From positions 1 through 43,540 of the forward strand of contig WRLA01000019.1 in NCBI GenBank assembly GCA_009777825.1: DNA of 43,540 nucleotides, given 5' to 3'. The position numbers were made by a program, and so were the translations under genes. The notes beneath the pieces are model-generated. The model had not been told where the DNA came from, did not search any database, and was given only the letters and a program-made list of their open reading frames with translations. This document shows positions 15,529 to 23,993 of this stretch, piece by piece; position 1 is the stretch's first letter; every line of letters starts with the position of its first letter. Source of the DNA: Bacteroidales bacterium (GTDB lineage: Bacteria; Bacteroidota; Bacteroidia; Bacteroidales; WRLA01).

Positions 15529-16185
15529 TCATATCTCCGCCAGCACCGTCATCTTCCCCTTAACCTTTTGTTTTAGAGTGACTTTGATGTTAGCGTTGAG
15601 TGGCAGATAGTGGTCAATACGGGAGCCGAACTTGATGACGCCCATTTCGTCGCCCTGTTTCACGGCGTCGCCTTCGCAGGAGTAATAGACCACGCGCCGC
15701 GCCACGATGCCTGCGATTTGTCGGAACAGCACTTCCTTATCGCTTTCCGTCTTTACGACGACGGTGGTGCGCTCGTTCTCTTCCGACGATTTCGGATGTT
15801 TGGCGATAAATTTCTTGCCCGCGTGGTATTTGACGTAGCGCACGATGCCCGAAACGGGGTACCAGTTGACATGCACATTGTGGATGCTCATGAAAATCGA
15901 AACCAAAAGCCGTTTATCTTTAAAATATTCCTTCTCATAGACCTCTTCGATGTTGACTACCGTTCCGTCGCACACGCTCACTACTTTGTTGTGAGCCGGT
16001 TTCGTTGTCCGGTTCGGCACGCGGAAGAAACGTACTATCAGAAAGAGTATCACCGCCAGAAAAACATACAGCACGATGTGCCATTCCGTTTGCTGCCAAG
16101 AAAAAAGGTTGACAATCAATGCAATGAGCATGACTAACAATGTCGTAAACAAGATAATTGTTTTTCCTTCTTTATGAATCGTCAT
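15529..16185 (-). CDS. psd: Phosphatidylserine decarboxylase, archaeal/short type
   Basis: 218 residues, the length of the short Psd type. Two N-terminal membrane segments (TIILFTTLLVMLIALIVNLF and WHIVLYVFLAVILFLIVRFF) precede the decarboxylase domain with MSIHNVHVNWYPVSG. The self-processing site is GSRID near residue 188, where the serine becomes the pyruvoyl group. The enzyme converts phosphatidylserine to phosphatidylethanolamine at the inner membrane. Its start overlaps the stop of cdsA by 4 bases, so the two phospholipid genes are coupled. Confidence 0.94.
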   Translation of the reverse strand: MTIHKEGKTIILFTTLLVMLIALIVNLFSWQQTEWHIVLYVFLAVILFLIVRFFRVPNRTTKPAHNKVVSVCDGTVVNIEEVYEKEYFKDKRLLVSIFMSIHNVHVNWYPVSGIVRYVKYHAGKKFIAKHPKSSEENERTTVVVKTESDKEVLFRQIAGIVARRVVYYSCEGDAVKQGDEMGVIKFGSRIDHYLPLNANIKVTLKQKVKGKMTVLAEI

Positions 16186-17006
16186 AATAAAACCTGTTTA
16201 AGAATTTGCAAATATAGTAAAACAAAAGGAATTGCGAAGATGGCGCTGTCGAAGCGGTCTAAGATTCCGCCATGTCGTGGGAGTATTTTTCCGGAGTCTT
16301 TGGCGTGTACGGAGCGCTTCAGGAGCGATTCGCAAAAGTCGCCGATGGTGCCGAAAACGCAGATGATGACGGCATACAATATCCATTGCCACAAGGCGAG
16401 AATGCCGGTGATCCAGAAGAAGATAGATCCGCATCCGACGGCGAAAACCAATCCGCCGACAGCGCCTTCCCACGACTTTTTCGGACTGATGGCTTCGCAC
16501 ATCCGTCGTCGTCCGATAGCCGAGCCGGTGAGGTAGGCGAAAGTGTCATAAGTCCATATCGTACAGAAAAACGCTAATGTCAAAACGTATCCGTTGGGGG
16601 AGGCAAAGATGGTCGCCAACGCCGTGAAAGAGATTGATAATAAGATTGTTCCGCATAGACCGGCGGCGATGAGTTTTACTTTGGAATCGCTTTTTAAAAA
16701 TAATCCGACGATGGGGATGAAAAAGAGTAAGATGAACGCATCCGCCGAATATTCAGGAGGCAAAAACGACCAACATGGGAACTTACTGCCGCTTGCCAAC
16801 CAGAAAACCAACAATGCTATGAATGCGCAGAACAGGGCGAAACCCGGTTTTTGCTTTTCGGCAACGAGAGCAACAACTTCGAAAGTCCCCAGAAACACGA
16901 TAAATCCGAAGAGAATTAAAAAGGCGTAACTCCCAACCCAAAGGGATGTCAACAATACGGCGACAAACAATGCTCCTGTTAATGCTCTGATGATAAGGTT
17001 ATTCAT
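16182..17006 (-). CDS. cdsA: Phosphatidate cytidylyltransferase
   Basis: 274 residues with about eight membrane spans. The CDP-alcohol signature is near the C-terminus: KRSVHAKDSGKILPRHGG then ILDRFDS. SPKKSWEGAVGGLVFAVG is also typical. CdsA makes CDP-diacylglycerol from phosphatidate and CTP, the precursor for phosphatidylserine and phosphatidylglycerol. It overlaps psd downstream by 4 bases and the GNAT-DUF2007 gene upstream by 8 bases. All features are normal for the family. Confidence 0.95.
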   Translation of the reverse strand: MNNLIIRALTGALFVAVLLTSLWVGSYAFLILFGFIVFLGTFEVVALVAEKQKPGFALFCAFIALLVFWLASGSKFPCWSFLPPEYSADAFILLFFIPIVGLFLKSDSKVKLIAAGLCGTILLSISFTALATIFASPNGYVLTLAFFCTIWTYDTFAYLTGSAIGRRRMCEAISPKKSWEGAVGGLVFAVGCGSIFFWITGILALWQWILYAVIICVFGTIGDFCESLLKRSVHAKDSGKILPRHGGILDRFDSAIFAIPFVLLYLQILKQVLL

Positions 17007-17793
17007 GGCGATTCGATATTATTTCTTTTGCCATTTCGGCGTCTGCAGCGGCGACATGCACTTCCGCTTCTCCGAATAGATATTGACTGTCCCGTTTGTT
17101 GATGACGGTTGCTTCGATGTTGTTGTTCGACAGAAGTCCCACAATCAACTCTGCTTCGTACAGTTTTCCTGTCCCATAGACTTTAATAAAATCCATTTTA
17201 ATATTATTCAACTTTATCAAGTCGAAATACAAGAGTCTTGTTTTCAACTCCTTGTCTATCGGTAAGCCGATGTATTCTTTTTCTTGTTTATCAGACGAAA
17301 AGAGTGGTTTGAAGCCGTTTGCTTCGTAGAATTTCAATGCCGATTCGTTGCTGTAGGCATCTACGGTGAGATAACGACATGCCGCAATATTGGAAAGCAA
17401 GAGCATCCGCTGTTTGATGTATTTTATCAATTCCAACCCCACACCTTTACCACTAAAATTTTTGTCAACTCCCAATCTGCCTATCAAAGTAGCGGGATAG
17501 GTACTTAGACTTTTCTCGTGCGGAATATTTTCTGTCAGTTTTCGTCGTCTGTTATTAGGAAGGTTTCGAGCGTCAATACTTGAATTAGACAGCGTAAACA
17601 TGCATACAATAATTGAGTTATCGCTATCTAAACGAAAACTGTATGATTTTCCCAACAATTGACGCTCATATTTGACTGCGTCATGCATGAAAAATTCATC
17701 CAAGTCCTTGTCGCCACACGAAAAAGGTTTGCTTTGCTTCAACATTTCGTCGGTATGCGAAAAAACAGAACATTTATCCGAAAGAAAACCCAT
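16999..17793 (-). CDS. GNAT-type acetyltransferase (toxin-like) fused to DUF2007
   Basis: 264 residues. Residues 1-195 are a GNAT domain of the toxin-associated kind (PFSCGDKDLDEFFMHDA, LGRLGVDKNFSGKGVGLELI as acetyl-CoA site, NESALKFYEANGF, then the typical end TRLLYFDLIKL). Residues 200-264 are a DUF2007 domain (VYGTGKLYEAELIVGLLSNN, EAEVHVAAADAEMA). An internal ATG at 17196 is where a free DUF2007 protein would begin. DUF2007 genes commonly sit just before cdsA, so a GNAT toxin gene appears to have landed upstream and lost its stop codon. GNAT toxins of this kind acetylate aminoacyl-tRNA. A 54-residue partner gene ends 5 bases upstream. Confidence 0.8.
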   Translation of the reverse strand: MGFLSDKCSVFSHTDEMLKQSKPFSCGDKDLDEFFMHDAVKYERQLLGKSYSFRLDSDNSIIVCMFTLSNSSIDARNLPNNRRRKLTENIPHEKSLSTYPATLIGRLGVDKNFSGKGVGLELIKYIKQRMLLLSNIAACRYLTVDAYSNESALKFYEANGFKPLFSSDKQEKEYIGLPIDKELKTRLLYFDLIKLNNIKMDFIKVYGTGKLYEAELIVGLLSNNNIEATVINKRDSQYLFGEAEVHVAAADAEMAKEIISNRHE

Positions 17794-17798
17794 AACTG

Positions 17799-17963
17799 CT
17801 AAAAAGGTATTTTGGATTTTGCCATAATAGTATGAAACGAAGCGATATCTTCGTCGGAGAATCTTATCGTTCCGCGCTTTTTTTCGTTTTCCTTTGCTTC
17901 CTTTATAAACCGGCGGGCTACTTCGCCTTCCAAAACCGGTATGCCTCTAATCGGTATTGCCAT
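17799..17963 (-). CDS. Small antitoxin-like partner of the GNAT protein
   Basis: 54 residues, short but well supported: ATG at 17963, stop 5 bases before the GNAT ATG, and a TATTTTTG promoter 23-30 bases upstream. Sequence begins MAIPIRGIPVLEGEVARRFI and continues with KEAKENEKKRG and FSDEDI. Charged and helical, without a DNA-binding fold that I recognise. Similar small genes accompany GNAT toxins in Bacteroidota as far as I recall. It is in the place and size of an antitoxin; function is inferred from position. Confidence 0.72.
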   Translation of the reverse strand: MAIPIRGIPVLEGEVARRFIKEAKENEKKRGTIRFSDEDIASFHTIMAKSKIPF

Positions 17964-17985
17964 ATTTCTTCATTTTATGATGCTG

Positions 17986-17993
17986 CAAAAATA
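17986..17993 (-). promoter_or_regulatory. -7 element of the GNAT pair
   Basis: TATTTTTG on the minus strand, between the LUD gene and the small partner gene. It gives the toxin pair, and possibly DUF2007-cdsA-psd, its own transcription start. Confidence 0.6.
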
Positions 17994-18003
17994 CAAAAAT
18001 TTT

Positions 18004-18645
18004 TCAAATGTCTATATATAAAACGTATAACTCTTTGGCTCCGTTGACTCCGTAAACGCGTTCTCCCTGTATGGCGTCGGTGCGGCTGGGTCCGGTGATG
18101 AAGGTGATCATGGAGGGCATGGACCTTCCGTATTTATTTTGTAAAAATTGAAATGCCGATGTAATCTCGCTGATAACCTGTCCTTTAAAAGCGATGACGA
18201 TGTGCGCTTCGGGCAGGGTGTGGGCTTTTCTGCCGGTCAGTTGCCGCGACGACATCACGATGGTTCCGAAACGGGCAACGAGACATTCGCACAGCGTAAT
18301 CGCCGCCTGCGCTTTTTTCAGTCCCTGTTCGTAATTGACAAAGTTGATGCTGCTCTCCTTGAGAAAATTCTCGATGTCGGGTTCGTTGGTATAGATGGCG
18401 TCGTATTTGTTTTCGGCGACGATGTGTTGCAGGTTAAACATCGCTTCGTGCATGTTTTCGCAATAGATAAACCGTCCGCGATTGTCTTCCAAACGATGGG
18501 CAAAATAGATATCAGGCGAGCCTTCAATAGGCGGATAGATGGAGGTTCTTGTATCAACATCCATCGTCTTTTTCGGATAATCCGCCTCTGCCTGCGCATT
18601 GCGGATTGCCTTCAACACCTTCTCTTTTGATGTGCTTTCTTTCAA
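18004..18645 (-). CDS. LUD-domain protein (LutC-like)
   Basis: 213 residues. The LUD fold shows in IVMSSRQLTGRKAHTLPEAHIVIAF and the C-terminal glycine-rich end ITGPSRTDAIQGERVYGVNG, the GPSRT...GVxG pattern of LutC. LutC takes part in lactate utilisation with LutA and LutB; neither is nearby. In Bacteroidales a lone LUD gene next to ftsH is common and its role is unsettled. It follows ftsH by 13 bases on the same strand and probably shares the rsfS-ftsH transcript. Confidence 0.85.
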   Translation of the reverse strand: MKESTSKEKVLKAIRNAQAEADYPKKTMDVDTRTSIYPPIEGSPDIYFAHRLEDNRGRFIYCENMHEAMFNLQHIVAENKYDAIYTNEPDIENFLKESSINFVNYEQGLKKAQAAITLCECLVARFGTIVMSSRQLTGRKAHTLPEAHIVIAFKGQVISEITSAFQFLQNKYGRSMPSMITFITGPSRTDAIQGERVYGVNGAKELYVLYIDI

Positions 18646-18658
18646 CTGTTTTCGTTAT

Positions 18659-20731
18659 TTAAGCCTTGTTTTCGCTATTATGTGACTCGTTGTTTCCGTT
18701 GTTGAGTTCCTGTTTCCGTTTTTTCACGATTTCTTCGCGTTCGGCTTGTGCTTTGTGTTCATGTTCAAAGTTGCGGACGCCGAAAATCTCTTCTAAGTCT
18801 TCTCTGAAAATCACTTCCCGTTCTAACAGGCGGTCGGCTAAGATGTCTATTTTCCCTTGATTGTTGCGTACTATCTCCAACGCCATCTGATACGATTCTT
18901 CTACCGTTTTCGATACCTCTTCGTCAATGGTTTGCGCTGTTTTTTCGCTGTACGGTTTTTGGAAAGTGTATTCGGATTGTCCGGTGGAGTCGTAGTATGA
19001 GATATTTCCGATTTTTTTGTTCAGTCCGAAGAATGCGACCATGCTGTAGGCTTGTCGTGTAACGCGTTCGAGGTCGTTGAGCGCGCCGGTGGAGATTTTT
19101 CCGAAGTGGATCTCTTCCGATGCGCGTCCGCCCAGCGTGGCGGTCATTTCGTCCATCATTTGTTCTTTGGTGGTGATTTGTCGCTCGTCGGGCAGGTACC
19201 ATGCGGCGCCCAACGATTTTCCACGTGGGACGATGGTAACTTTCACCAACGGATGGGCGTAAGGGAGCATCCAACTTACGGTGGCATGTCCCGCTTCGTG
19301 GAAGGCGATGACGCGCTTTTCGTCGCTGGTGATGATTTTGTTTTTCTTTTCCAATCCGCCGACGATACGGTCAATGGAGTCCATAAAGTCTTGTTTGTCA
19401 ATGGCAGGTTTGTTTCGTCGGGCGGCGATGAGGGCGGCTTCGTTGCAGGCGTTGGCGATGTCGGCGCCGGAGAAGCCGGGTGTTTGTTTTGCCAACACTT
19501 CGGTTGTGATGTCTGTTTCGTTGACTTTCAGCGGTTTGGTGTGTACGTCGAAGATGGCACGCCGCTCGTCCAAGTCGGGCAGGTCGAGGTATATCTGGCG
19601 GTCGAAACGTCCTGCACGCAAGAGGGCGCGGTCTAAGATGTCGGCGCGGTTGGTCGCCGCCAGGATGATGACACCTACATTGGTACCGAAGCCATCCATC
19701 TCGGTAAGAAGTTGATTTAAAGTGTTTTCTCTTTCGTCGTTGCCTCCGGTGAAGGTGTTTTTGCTGCGTGAGCGCCCGATGGCATCAATCTCGTCAATGA
19801 AGATGATGCAGGGGGCTTTCTCCTTTGCTTGGCGGAATAAGTCGCGCACGCGGGACGCCCCGACGCCGACAAACATCTCCACAAAGTCGGAACCCGAAAG
19901 GGAGAAAAACGGCACTTTCGCCTCGCCGGCGACGGCTTTCGCCAAGAGCGTCTTTCCCGTTCCCGGCGGTCCAACCAACAAGGCGCCCTTGGGAATTTTA
20001 CCGCCTAAGGCGGTGTATTTCTTCGGATTTTTCAGAAAATCAACGATTTCCATCACTTCGATTTTGGCTTCTTCCTGTCCCGCGACGTCGGCAAAGGTAA
20101 CGCTCACGGAGGTGTCTTTATCGAAAAGTTGTGCTTTCGACCTCCCGATGCTGAAAATACCTCCGGGACCACCACCGCCTGCGCCACGCATCATCCGTGA
20201 AAATATCATCCACAGAAAGACGATGGGCAACACCCATATCAAAATGGACAAAAGACCGCTACCCCAGTTTGACCTGTTTTCCCATTCGATAGATATCTCT
20301 TCTCTCTCTTCGGACAAGTCGGCTTGAGCCTTGCTGACCTCATCCATAAATCTTTCGGCGGGTCCGATGTTGTAGATATATTGGGGCGTTTCGGCTCCCG
20401 AAAAAAGGCTTCTGGATGGCTTTTTCTTCTCCTGACCGTTTTTCGCGTAGATGTACGCCTCCGTCTCGTTGTAAACGACGATTCTGACGATGCTGTCGGC
20501 GGCGAGTTTCGCTTTCAACTCCTGCAACGTGATTTTTTTACTCTCCTCCCCGTCCTGAAACATGATAATGCCAATAAAAACAGCGGCTAATATGGCATAT
20601 ATCCAATAAAACCGATTGGATGATTTTTTTGGTCTTTGAAATCCCTGATTGTCAGGATGCTGTTGTTTCTTGTTACTTTCCGCTTGAGGTTTGGTATTGC
20701 TCTCCATCTGAGGTTTCTTATCGTTTTCCAT
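18659..20731 (-). CDS. ftsH: ATP-dependent zinc metalloprotease FtsH
   Basis: 690 residues from ATG at 20731. An in-frame start at 20884 is rejected since it would overlap most of the end of rsfS and the family begins near here. Two membrane spans ([18 protein letters not shown] and [18 protein letters not shown]) flank a periplasmic domain. Then come the AAA motifs GPPGTGKT (Walker A) and [12 protein letters not shown] (Walker B), the arginine-finger region [19 protein letters not shown], and the zinc site HEAGH. FtsH degrades membrane and regulatory proteins at the inner membrane. The C-terminal tail is highly charged. Second gene after rsfS, 8 bases apart. Confidence 0.97.
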   Translation of the reverse strand: MENDKKPQMESNTKPQAESNKKQQHPDNQGFQRPKKSSNRFYWIYAILAAVFIGIIMFQDGEESKKITLQELKAKLAADSIVRIVVYNETEAYIYAKNGQEKKKPSRSLFSGAETPQYIYNIGPAERFMDEVSKAQADLSEEREEISIEWENRSNWGSGLLSILIWVLPIVFLWMIFSRMMRGAGGGGPGGIFSIGRSKAQLFDKDTSVSVTFADVAGQEEAKIEVMEIVDFLKNPKKYTALGGKIPKGALLVGPPGTGKTLLAKAVAGEAKVPFFSLSGSDFVEMFVGVGASRVRDLFRQAKEKAPCIIFIDEIDAIGRSRSKNTFTGGNDERENTLNQLLTEMDGFGTNVGVIILAATNRADILDRALLRAGRFDRQIYLDLPDLDERRAIFDVHTKPLKVNETDITTEVLAKQTPGFSGADIANACNEAALIAARRNKPAIDKQDFMDSIDRIVGGLEKKNKIITSDEKRVIAFHEAGHATVSWMLPYAHPLVKVTIVPRGKSLGAAWYLPDERQITTKEQMMDEMTATLGGRASEEIHFGKISTGALNDLERVTRQAYSMVAFFGLNKKIGNISYYDSTGQSEYTFQKPYSEKTAQTIDEEVSKTVEESYQMALEIVRNNQGKIDILADRLLEREVIFREDLEEIFGVRNFEHEHKAQAEREEIVKKRKQELNNGNNESHNSENKA

Positions 20732-20739
20732 AATTCGAA

Positions 20740-21111
20740 CTAACTTATTTTTTTGATTTCCGCATCTGCCCAGAGTCCTTCGATGTTGTAGAAAAAGCGA
20801 CGGTCTTCCCTGAAGATGTGCACGACGACGTCCACATAATCCAGCAACATCCACTCTTTGTTTTCGTAACCTTCGCTCGACCACGGGCGCGTCTTGAGGA
20901 CGGTTTTCACCTTACGCTCGACAGCGTCGGCAATGGCTTCCATCTGCGGGGGGACGTCGGCATGGCATATCACAAAATAATCGGCAACCATATTCGACAT
21001 TTTGGTGAAGTTGATAACACGGATGTCTTTCGCCATCTTGTCCTGCATTGCCTCTATAATACAATCTGTTAACTCTTGAGCATTCTCTTTTTTAAGACTT
21101 CTTTTTGCCAT
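20740..21111 (-). CDS. rsfS: Ribosomal silencing factor RsfS
   Basis: 123 residues, normal length. Typical RsfS pattern: ELTDCIIEAMQDKMAKDIRVIN, MVADYFVICHADVPPQMEAIA, then EGYENKEWMLLDYVDVVVHIF and REDRRFFYNIEGLWADA. The factor binds ribosomal protein L14 and blocks subunit joining in starvation. First gene of the rsfS-ftsH-LUD transcript with a clear promoter 15 bases upstream of the ATG. Confidence 0.95.
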   Translation of the reverse strand: MAKRSLKKENAQELTDCIIEAMQDKMAKDIRVINFTKMSNMVADYFVICHADVPPQMEAIADAVERKVKTVLKTRPWSSEGYENKEWMLLDYVDVVVHIFREDRRFFYNIEGLWADAEIKKIS

Positions 21112-21125
21112 TCGGTAAATTTTTG

Positions 21126-21133
21126 CAAAGGTA
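21126..21133 (-). promoter_or_regulatory. -7 element of rsfS-ftsH
   Basis: TACCTTTG on the minus strand (21133-21126), 14 bases before the rsfS ATG. Confidence 0.7.
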
Positions 21134-21139
21134 CGCTTT

Positions 21140-22294
21140 TTAATGAAATGTGGGTGGAAGAACTTCGTGATTCCACAACTTGTTTAAAAAGACGGTCGCA
21201 GGATAAATTTCTACTCCGTTGGAAATACGGGGTCTGACGTCAAACGAGACTGCGATAAGGCGACAATCCGGATACTCTTCCTGAAAGGCTTTCAGCCCTT
21301 TGGTGTGCCGCGACTGTATCTCTTCGGTAGCCTTTATTTCGATGGCGACACGTCCATTGCCGATGATGGCGTCCACCTCGTATCCGGAGTTTGTACGCCA
21401 ATAGGAGAGTTGTTCCGGCACGTCGTTATAGCCGATATAAGCGATGAGTTCCTGAATGATGAAATGTTCAAAAGCATGTCCAAAGTCGGCTGAACCGAGT
21501 TGAATGTTTCGTCTGTTTCTCAGATAGTTAGCAATGCCGACGTCGAAATAATAAAATTTGGGAGACTGAATGGCACGTCGTTTTTTGGTGTGTGTAAAAC
21601 TTGGGATCATATAGCCCACAAGGGTGTCAATCAAAATGTCAAAGTAATCTTTCACGGTACGGTAGTCTATCCCGCAATCTTGCGCAATGTTTTTATAGAC
21701 AACGACTTCGCCATTGGAAAATGCCGCCATTTCCATAAACTGCGAAAAAGTCCTTAACCGTCTTGACAACGCTTCCTCTCTGATTTCTTCGTTGAGATAA
21801 ACGCCGACGTAAGCGCCCAATCTTTTCCACGGGTCGGATGTCAAATAATGGCGGGGAAGCGTACCGTAACGGACTGCTTTATGAATGTCGAAATCGGGAA
21901 TCTCGGCGCTCACCAAAGGGTATAAAACCTCTCTGAGCGCCCTTCCGCCAAGCATATTAGCGCCATGACGCTTGAGTTTTCGAGGACTCGAACCACTTAA
22001 TATAAAGCGAATGTTTTTACGAAAAATCAACGAGTGCACCTCATCCAAAAGTTGTGGTATCTTTTGCACCTCATCAATAATGACCGTGTCACCGTCGTTC
22101 AGCGTCGCCAAATCATCGCCAAGCAAAGAGGGATTGCGCAGCAAACGCTCAAAATCCTTTGCCCGAAGCAAATCGTAATACACAGCATCGGGATACGTTT
22201 CTCTAATCAAAGTCGTCTTCCCAACCTGACGCGCTCCCCATACAAAAACGCTATCGTTATCGGCATTATCCAAATCTAATATCCTCTTAATCAT
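21140..22294 (-). CDS. AAA ATPase with DUF4143 domain, first copy
   Basis: 384 residues. AAA_14 part: GARQVGKTTLI (Walker A, about 20-30), TVIIDEVQKIPQLLDEVH (Walker B) and FILSGSSPRKLKR (sensor 1). The DUF4143 part follows and ends with a PD-(D/E)xK-like nuclease motif: YEVDAIIG then VAIEIKATE. Proteins of this architecture are widespread in gut Bacteroidales; their function is not known. The stop precedes the rsfS promoter by 7 bases. Its leader has an unusual pair of repeats (22311-22364). A second family member lies at 36933. Confidence 0.88.
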   Translation of the reverse strand: MIKRILDLDNADNDSVFVWGARQVGKTTLIRETYPDAVYYDLLRAKDFERLLRNPSLLGDDLATLNDGDTVIIDEVQKIPQLLDEVHSLIFRKNIRFILSGSSPRKLKRHGANMLGGRALREVLYPLVSAEIPDFDIHKAVRYGTLPRHYLTSDPWKRLGAYVGVYLNEEIREEALSRRLRTFSQFMEMAAFSNGEVVVYKNIAQDCGIDYRTVKDYFDILIDTLVGYMIPSFTHTKKRRAIQSPKFYYFDVGIANYLRNRRNIQLGSADFGHAFEHFIIQELIAYIGYNDVPEQLSYWRTNSGYEVDAIIGNGRVAIEIKATEEIQSRHTKGLKAFQEEYPDCRLIAVSFDVRPRISNGVEIYPATVFLNKLWNHEVLPPTFH

Positions 22295-22310
22295 AATATT
22301 ACAATATTAT

Positions 22311-22364
22311 TTTATTCTATTAAAACTACATACTAATGTAGTTTTATTCTGCTAAAACTACATA
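22311..22364 (-). promoter_or_regulatory. Repeated palindromic leader element of the first DUF4143 gene
   Basis: Two 22-bp direct repeats (22311-22332 and 22343-22364, differing at 2 bases) spaced 32 bases centre to centre, about three helical turns. Between and within them lies a perfect 11-bp inverted repeat ATGTAGTTTTA / TAAAACTACAT (22336-22363, 6-base loop). It lies between promoter and ATG, so either an operator or an RNA element. Confidence 0.65.
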
Positions 22365-22373
22365 ACAGTGCTG

Positions 22374-22381
22374 CAAAAGTA
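22374..22381 (-). promoter_or_regulatory. -7 element of the first DUF4143 gene
   Basis: TACTTTTG on the minus strand, 79 bases before the ATG, immediately upstream of the repeated leader element. Confidence 0.65.
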
Positions 22382-22476
22382 CAAAAAAATAATGATTGGT
22401 AAAGAAAACCACATAATATTCCATTTAAAAATTTTTATGTACATTTGCACCCTTGATTACGAATTAAAAAAAGGTG

Positions 22477-22484
22477 TACCTTTG
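22477..22484 (+). promoter_or_regulatory. Promoter of the VapBC-like pair
   Basis: TACCTTTG with TTG at 22453-22455 (spacer 21). An AAGGAG ribosome site follows at 22498-22503, 8 bases before the ATG, an unusually strong Shine-Dalgarno for this phylum. Confidence 0.72.
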
Positions 22485-22511
22485 CAGGTGAATTTATAAG
22501 GAGATATTATT

Positions 22512-22754
22512 ATGGAAGTAGTCCGGAAAATAGTTAGCGCAGATATGCTAACGCCCATTATTGACTTGCCTTGGATGTCGAAAGGATTGCGGGTTGAGGT
22601 GATTGTGTTCCCCATTAATGAAGTTTCGCCATCTAGTTTAGATGTTGATTTATCTTTTGGAGGCTGGAAAGATATGGATAAAACAACGGAAAAAATTTGT
22701 TCTGAAATCAGAACAAGTAGAAAATTCAGAAATAGAGAACTTAACTTTGTGTAA
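22512..22754 (+). CDS. Small antitoxin-like protein upstream of VapC
   Basis: 80 residues. N-terminal half may form a small beta-rich DNA-binding fold (IVSADMLTPIIDLPWMSKGL, then VEVIVFPI), as in antitoxins that read IxxxxxLxxxIxLPxxLxG. C-terminal half is charged (WKDMDKTTEKICSEIRTSRKF) and would bind the toxin. The stop overlaps the VapC ATG by 1 base. Function inferred from pairing with a PIN toxin; the opening pattern resembles DUF2281-type antitoxins. Confidence 0.72.
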   Translation: MEVVRKIVSADMLTPIIDLPWMSKGLRVEVIVFPINEVSPSSLDVDLSFGGWKDMDKTTEKICSEIRTSRKFRNRELNFV

Positions 22755-23158
22755 TGATGCGTTATCTTTTAGATACCAATATTTGTGTCTTTTATCTTCG
22801 GGGCAAAATTGATTTCAGTCGGTTTGTCGAAGTGCCTTGGAGAAAAAGTTGCTGTATATCTGAAGTAACTGTTCTTGAATTACGTTACGGCGCTGAAAAC
22901 AGCAATTATCCCCAAAAACATCATCAAGCGGTTGATATGTTCCTGAATGGCTTGACCATTATTCCAATAGTCAAAGTAGTTGATGTTTACGCAAAAGAAA
23001 AAGTGCGATTAACGAAAATGGGGACACCATTGCATGACGAATTTGACCTAATTATTGGAAGCTCTGCGATTTCAAATAACTTGATTTTAGCAACTGATAA
23101 TGTGAAGCATTTCGTTAATTTTGAAAATATAAAAATAGATAATTGGTCGAAAAAATAA
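22754..23158 (+). CDS. vapC: VapC-type PIN-domain ribonuclease toxin
   Basis: 134 residues. PIN acidic residues are in place: LLDTNICVF (first Asp, residue 7), TVLELRYGAE (Glu), HDEFDLIIGSSA (Asp) and LATDNVKHF (last Asp). VapC toxins cut tRNA or rRNA. A second Met follows at 22757, so the exact start could be either. A perfect hairpin terminator lies 100 bases downstream. The gene is complete with all catalytic positions kept. Confidence 0.9.
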   Translation: MMRYLLDTNICVFYLRGKIDFSRFVEVPWRKSCCISEVTVLELRYGAENSNYPQKHHQAVDMFLNGLTIIPIVKVVDVYAKEKVRLTKMGTPLHDEFDLIIGSSAISNNLILATDNVKHFVNFENIKIDNWSKK

Positions 23159-23258
23159 TAAAAATAAATATAATTTTACAACATGACATAAAAATAACGT
23201 GCAAGTAGCACAAAAACTAAATAGCGATTTACTGCTGTTCTTACTACCATTTACGACA

Positions 23259-23278
23259 ATAACCCATTTTTGGGTTAT
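23259..23278 (+). terminator. Hairpin downstream of vapC
   Basis: ATAACCCA-TTTT-TGGGTTAT, perfect 8-bp stem, followed by CTTTAAAG. Probable end of the VapBC transcript; lacks a long U tract. Confidence 0.5.
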
Positions 23279-23312
23279 CTTTAAAGAACAAGTTGGTTAA
23301 TCGTCATAAAGA

Positions 23313-23376
23313 CGAGGAACAATTTGGCTTAAAGATGCGTGTCGTAACGTGGTAGTTAGCCAAAATTTGTTCCTCG
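23313..23376. repeat. Long imperfect inverted repeat before the BspA-like remnant
   Basis: CGAGGAACAATTTGGCT (23313-23329) pairs with AGCCAAAATTTGTTCCTCG (23358-23376) apart from two extra bases. 28-base loop. TATTTTTT follows the right arm, so a plus-strand terminator or a small structured RNA are both possible. The LRR frame starts immediately after it. Confidence 0.6.
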
Positions 23377-23904
23377 CTATTTTTTGAGAACTTGAACAAG
23401 AATACCATTCCCAACAGTTTGACAACGCTCGGAGATAATGCTTTTTCCGGTTGCGGTCTTACTACGGTTACCATTCCAAGCGGGCTTACAACTATTGGAC
23501 TTGGCGCTTTTTCCAAGTGTAAAGATCTTGCTTCGGTTACCATTTCAAACAGTGTTACAACGATTGGGGGTCGGCTTTTTCCGGTTGCACTGCTCTTACT
23601 TCTATTACCATTCCACATAATGTTACAACGATTGGAGATTTTGCTTTTCGAGGTTGCACAGCTCTTACTTCTGTTACCAATCTGAACCCCGTGCCTATTA
23701 ACATATCTTGGACGGTGTTCGAAGAAGTAGATAAAAACATTTGTACGCTAAACGTTCCAACAAGCGCCGTACCAGCCTATCAAAAAGCCGAAGTTTGGAA
23801 AGAATTTAATATTGAAGGCATAGAGGTCGGCATCGCAGAACCGGATAATCATCCGTCTCTACGGATATACCCCAACCCGACGATGGGTGAATTGTGGGTG
23901 GATT

Positions 23905-23932
23905 GTAGAGACGTGATTAATCGCGTCTCTAC
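23905..23932. repeat. 28-bp palindrome, copy 3
   Basis: GTAGAGACG-TGATTAATCG-CGTCTCTAC, one mismatched pair. Encodes CRDVINRVST in the T9SS tail of the BspA-like remnant. Confidence 0.9.
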
Positions 23933-23993
23933 GATGACGCCGACCACGATAACGAACATCGAAATCTTCGACGTGATGGGACGTTCCGTACAC

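Noticed and set aside
20732..20884. N-terminal extension of ftsH
   Set aside because: Overlaps the 3' end of rsfS; FtsH family start and 8-base spacing support ATG at 20731.
23852..23860. CGTCTCTAC before the BspA-like tail as another palindrome copy
   Set aside because: Half arm only, encodes the normal SLRIYPNP opening; could be a decayed copy but not supportable.
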